DNA of 64,000 nt. It comes from Geobacter sp. OR-1 (GTDB lineage Bacteria > Desulfobacterota > Desulfuromonadia > Geobacterales > DSM-12255). The stretch lies in contig NZ_BAZF01000004.1 in NCBI RefSeq assembly GCF_000813145.1, positions 62,001-126,000 of the forward strand, given 5' to 3'. The notes under the pieces are model-generated. The model ran no database searches and was not told where the DNA came from. It saw nothing but the letters and a program-made list of their open reading frames with translations. The translations under genes and the position numbers were made by a program. This document shows, in pieces, positions 61,975-64,000 of this stretch (its first letter is position 1; each line of letters starts with the position of its first letter).

Positions 61975-64000
61975 TCATGCTGAAGCCAATACCGCATGGG
62001 CAGCTGCCAGACGGGCAATGGGCACCCTAAACGGCGAACATGACACGTAATCCAGCCCAACGTTGTGGCAGAAGATTACCGATGCCGGATCGCCGCCGTG
62101 CTCACCACAAATACCGAGCTTGATTCCCGGCCGCGTGGACCGCCCCAGTTCACAGGCCATTTTCACCAGCTTGCCGACACCGTTCTGGTCAAGAGACACA
62201 AACGGGTCTTCCGGGAGCAGGTTGGTTTCCACATAGAACGGCAAGAATTTGCCGGCGTCGTCGCGGGAAAGACCGAAGGTTGTCTGCGTAAGGTCGTTGG
62301 TTCCAAAGGAGAAGAATTCCGCTTCAGTTGCGATCTCATCAGCGGTAAGGGCAGCGCGCGGCAGCTCGATCATGGTGCCGATCAGGTATTCCAGCTTCAC
62401 ACCGTAGCTTGCCATCACCTCTTCACAGATGGCTACGGCATTAGCCCGCAACACTGTCAGTTCGGAAACCGTTGCGATCAGCGGGATCATGATCTCGGGT
62501 ACGATACTGAACCCTTCATTTTTGACCAGTTCGCAGGCAGCCTCCATAATTGCCTGCACCTGCATGTCGTAGATCTCAGGATAGGTAAGACCGAGACGGC
62601 AACCGCGATGGCCGAGCATCGGGTTGAATTCATGCAGGAACTCGACCTTGTGCTTCAACTGCTGGGTGGTGACGTTCAAGGTATTGGCCAGCGTTTCAAT
62701 GTCCTTCTCTTCACTGGGAAGGAATTCGTGCAGCGGCGGGTCAAGCAGGCGAATGGTTACCGGCAGACCTTTCATTTCCCTGAAGATGCCGACAAAGTCC
62801 CCTTTCTGCATCGGCAGAATCTTGGCCAGCGCCTTCTGCCGCCCTTCCAGGTCTTCGGCAAGGATCATCTCCCGTACCGCCATGATCCGGTCGGCTTCAA
62901 AGAACATATGCTCCGTGCGGCAAAGCCCGATCCCTTCGGCCCCGAACTCTCTGGCAACCCTGGAATCGTTGGGGGTGTCCGCATTGGTCCGGACCTTGAG
63001 CCGGCGATGCTTGTCAACCCAGCTCATCAGCGTGGCAAAATCTCCGGTGAGCTGAGGCGGCACTGTTGCCACCGCCCCTTGGATCACCTCTCCGGTGGAA
63101 CCGTCCAAGGTAATGAGATCCCCTTTCTTGATCACTACGCCATGACGGGCAGTGAAAGACTGGCTGCTATAATCAACCTTGAGGTCGCCGCACCCGGCAA
63201 CGCAACATTTACCCATGCCGCGGGCCACAACCGCCGCATGCGAGGTCATCCCCCCTCTCGCAGTCAGAATCCCCTGGGCGGCATGCATACCGTGAATATC
63301 CTCAGGGCTGGTCTCAACCCGGACAAGAATGACTTTCTGGCCGTTGCGGGCAAGCAATTCTGCCTCGTCCGCAGTAAACACCGCAGTACCCGAAGCAGCG
63401 CCGGGAGAGGCGGGGAGACCCTTGGCAATGACCTTTTTGGCGGCCTTCGGATCCAGTGACGGGTGCAGGAGCTGGTCAAGCTGCGACGGCTGAACCCTCA
63501 ATATTGCGGCCTTTTCGTCAATAAGCCCCTCTTTGACCATGTCGACGGCAACCTTGATGGCAGCACAGGCAGTACGCTTGCCGTTCCGGGTCTGCAGCAT
63601 GTAGAGCTTACCTTTTTCAATGGTAAACTCGATGTCCTGCATGTCCTTATAGTGCTTCTCCAGAATCTGGCGGATACCGGCAAGCTGCTGATAGCATTCC
63701 GGCAGCACCTCTTCCATTGCCGGCAAATCGCCGTCCTTTTTCTGATGCAGATTGATCGGCTGCGGCGTTCTGATCCCGGCCACGACATCCTCACCCTGGG
63801 CATTCACCAGGTACTCGCCATAAAAGTAGTTGTCGCCGGTTGAGGGGTCGCGAGTGAACGCCACGCCGGTTGCGCAGTCATCCCCCATGTTGCCGAAGAC
63901 CATTGATTGGACGTTTACGGCTGTACCCCATTCCGCAGGGATGTTATTCAGCTTGCGGTAGGTGATAGCGCGCTGGTTCATCCAGGAGCCGAAAACTGCG
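61975..64000 (-). CDS. ppdK: Pyruvate, phosphate dikinase (5' end outside window)
   Basis: Interconverts pyruvate, ATP and phosphate with PEP, AMP and pyrophosphate. The visible 675 residues begin [20 protein letters not shown], inside the ATP-grasp domain, so about 200 N-terminal residues lie beyond the right edge. The phospho-His is in [15 protein letters not shown]; the PEP/pyruvate barrel has [33 protein letters not shown] and the catalytic Cys in [10 protein letters not shown]. Unlike the giant protein at 1263-5681 this one has the complete catalytic set. A gluconeogenic role is usual in Geobacteraceae. Confidence 0.97.
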   Translation of the reverse strand, partial: AVFGSWMNQRAITYRKLNNIPAEWGTAVNVQSMVFGNMGDDCATGVAFTRDPSTGDNYFYGEYLVNAQGEDVVAGIRTPQPINLHQKKDGDLPAMEEVLPECYQQLAGIRQILEKHYKDMQDIEFTIEKGKLYMLQTRNGKRTACAAIKVAVDMVKEGLIDEKAAILRVQPSQLDQLLHPSLDPKAAKKVIAKGLPASPGAASGTAVFTADEAELLARNGQKVILVRVETSPEDIHGMHAAQGILTARGGMTSHAAVVARGMGKCCVAGCGDLKVDYSSQSFTARHGVVIKKGDLITLDGSTGEVIQGAVATVPPQLTGDFATLMSWVDKHRRLKVRTNADTPNDSRVAREFGAEGIGLCRTEHMFFEADRIMAVREMILAEDLEGRQKALAKILPMQKGDFVGIFREMKGLPVTIRLLDPPLHEFLPSEEKDIETLANTLNVTTQQLKHKVEFLHEFNPMLGHRGCRLGLTYPEIYDMQVQAIMEAACELVKNEGFSIVPEIMIPLIATVSELTVLRANAVAICEEVMASYGVKLEYLIGTMIELPRAALTADEIATEAEFFSFGTNDLTQTTFGLSRDDAGKFLPFYVETNLLPEDPFVSLDQNGVGKLVKMACELGRSTRPGIKLGICGEHGGDPASVIFCHNVGLDYVSCSPFRVPIARLAAAHAVLASA

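Noticed and set aside
62065-63459. A 464-codon open frame opposite ppdK
   Set aside because: Antisense to highly conserved ppdK sequence; no ribosome site or recognisable motif.

Overview
The window looks like the chromosome of a Geobacteraceae-type bacterium (Geobacter/Geotalea-like, Desulfuromonadia). This is inferred from the many CxxCH multiheme c-type cytochromes, an NrfD/HybB-type quinol complex, heme-bearing sensor proteins, a moderately high G+C content and a large two-component repertoire. No rRNA, tRNA, CRISPR array, transposase or phage gene was seen.

Layout. (1) 1-9182, minus strand: a carbohydrate/energy operon of a large GH13 alpha-amylase-like protein, a giant protein with a tandemly duplicated PEP-synthase-type ATP-grasp domain, and pgi (cut by the window edge). 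(2) 9307-11803: phoB-phoR behind a Pho-box-like repeat, converging on truC. (3) 12759-19417, minus: a signalling operon of a hybrid histidine kinase, a second kinase, a CheY-like receiver, a receiver-less CheB and a Cache-domain chemoreceptor. (4) 19753-24354: Pho box and pstS-pstC-pstA-pstB-phoU. (5) 24426-27956, plus: a B12-type radical SAM protein, a PagL-like lipid A deacylase, a beta-barrel protein and a DUF4410-like protein. (6) 46449 down to 27994, minus: about 18.5 kb and 19 genes, mostly overlapping or closely spaced. It encodes a polysaccharide deacetylase, GT2, a SPASM-like radical SAM, an LpxL-like acyltransferase, ACP, four B12-type radical SAM proteins, a malonyltransferase, a thioesterase, FabG, a ketosynthase plus a His-less partner, a FabZ/ApeP-like dehydratase, LolA-like and LolB-like proteins, an MMPL exporter and a hendecad-repeat small protein. 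(7) 46666-57524: a diheme sensor kinase (frameshifted) and an NtrC-type regulator, then a sigma-54 promoter and an operon of small membrane proteins, a degenerate receiver, a pentaheme cytochrome, an Fe-S protein and an NrfD-like subunit, followed by nine- and six-heme cytochromes and a kinase-less diheme sensor. (8) 57554-61363: TPP riboswitch and thiSGHE plus a FAH-family gene. (9) 61370-64000, minus: a small lipoprotein, a cold-shock protein and ppdK (cut by the edge).

The most interesting system is region 6. Its gene content is that of a type II fatty-acid/polyketide pathway resembling aryl-polyene clusters (KS plus chain-length-factor-like partner, KR, DH, ACP, TE, acyltransferase, GT, LolA/LolB/MMPL export). 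It lacks any visible aromatic starter genes and instead carries a battery of cobalamin-type radical SAM enzymes. I infer an outer-membrane-directed, radical-modified polyene or cyclised lipid; the product is unknown. Region 7 looks like a redox-sensing module (heme sensor, NtrC, sigma-54 promoter) controlling a menaquinol:cytochrome electron-transfer complex.

Three reading-frame anomalies coincide with homopolymers (15490-15495, 34236-34242, 47063-47068). They may be assembly errors, slippage sites or real mutations. Two families of dispersed structured repeats sit exactly at stop codons inside operons.
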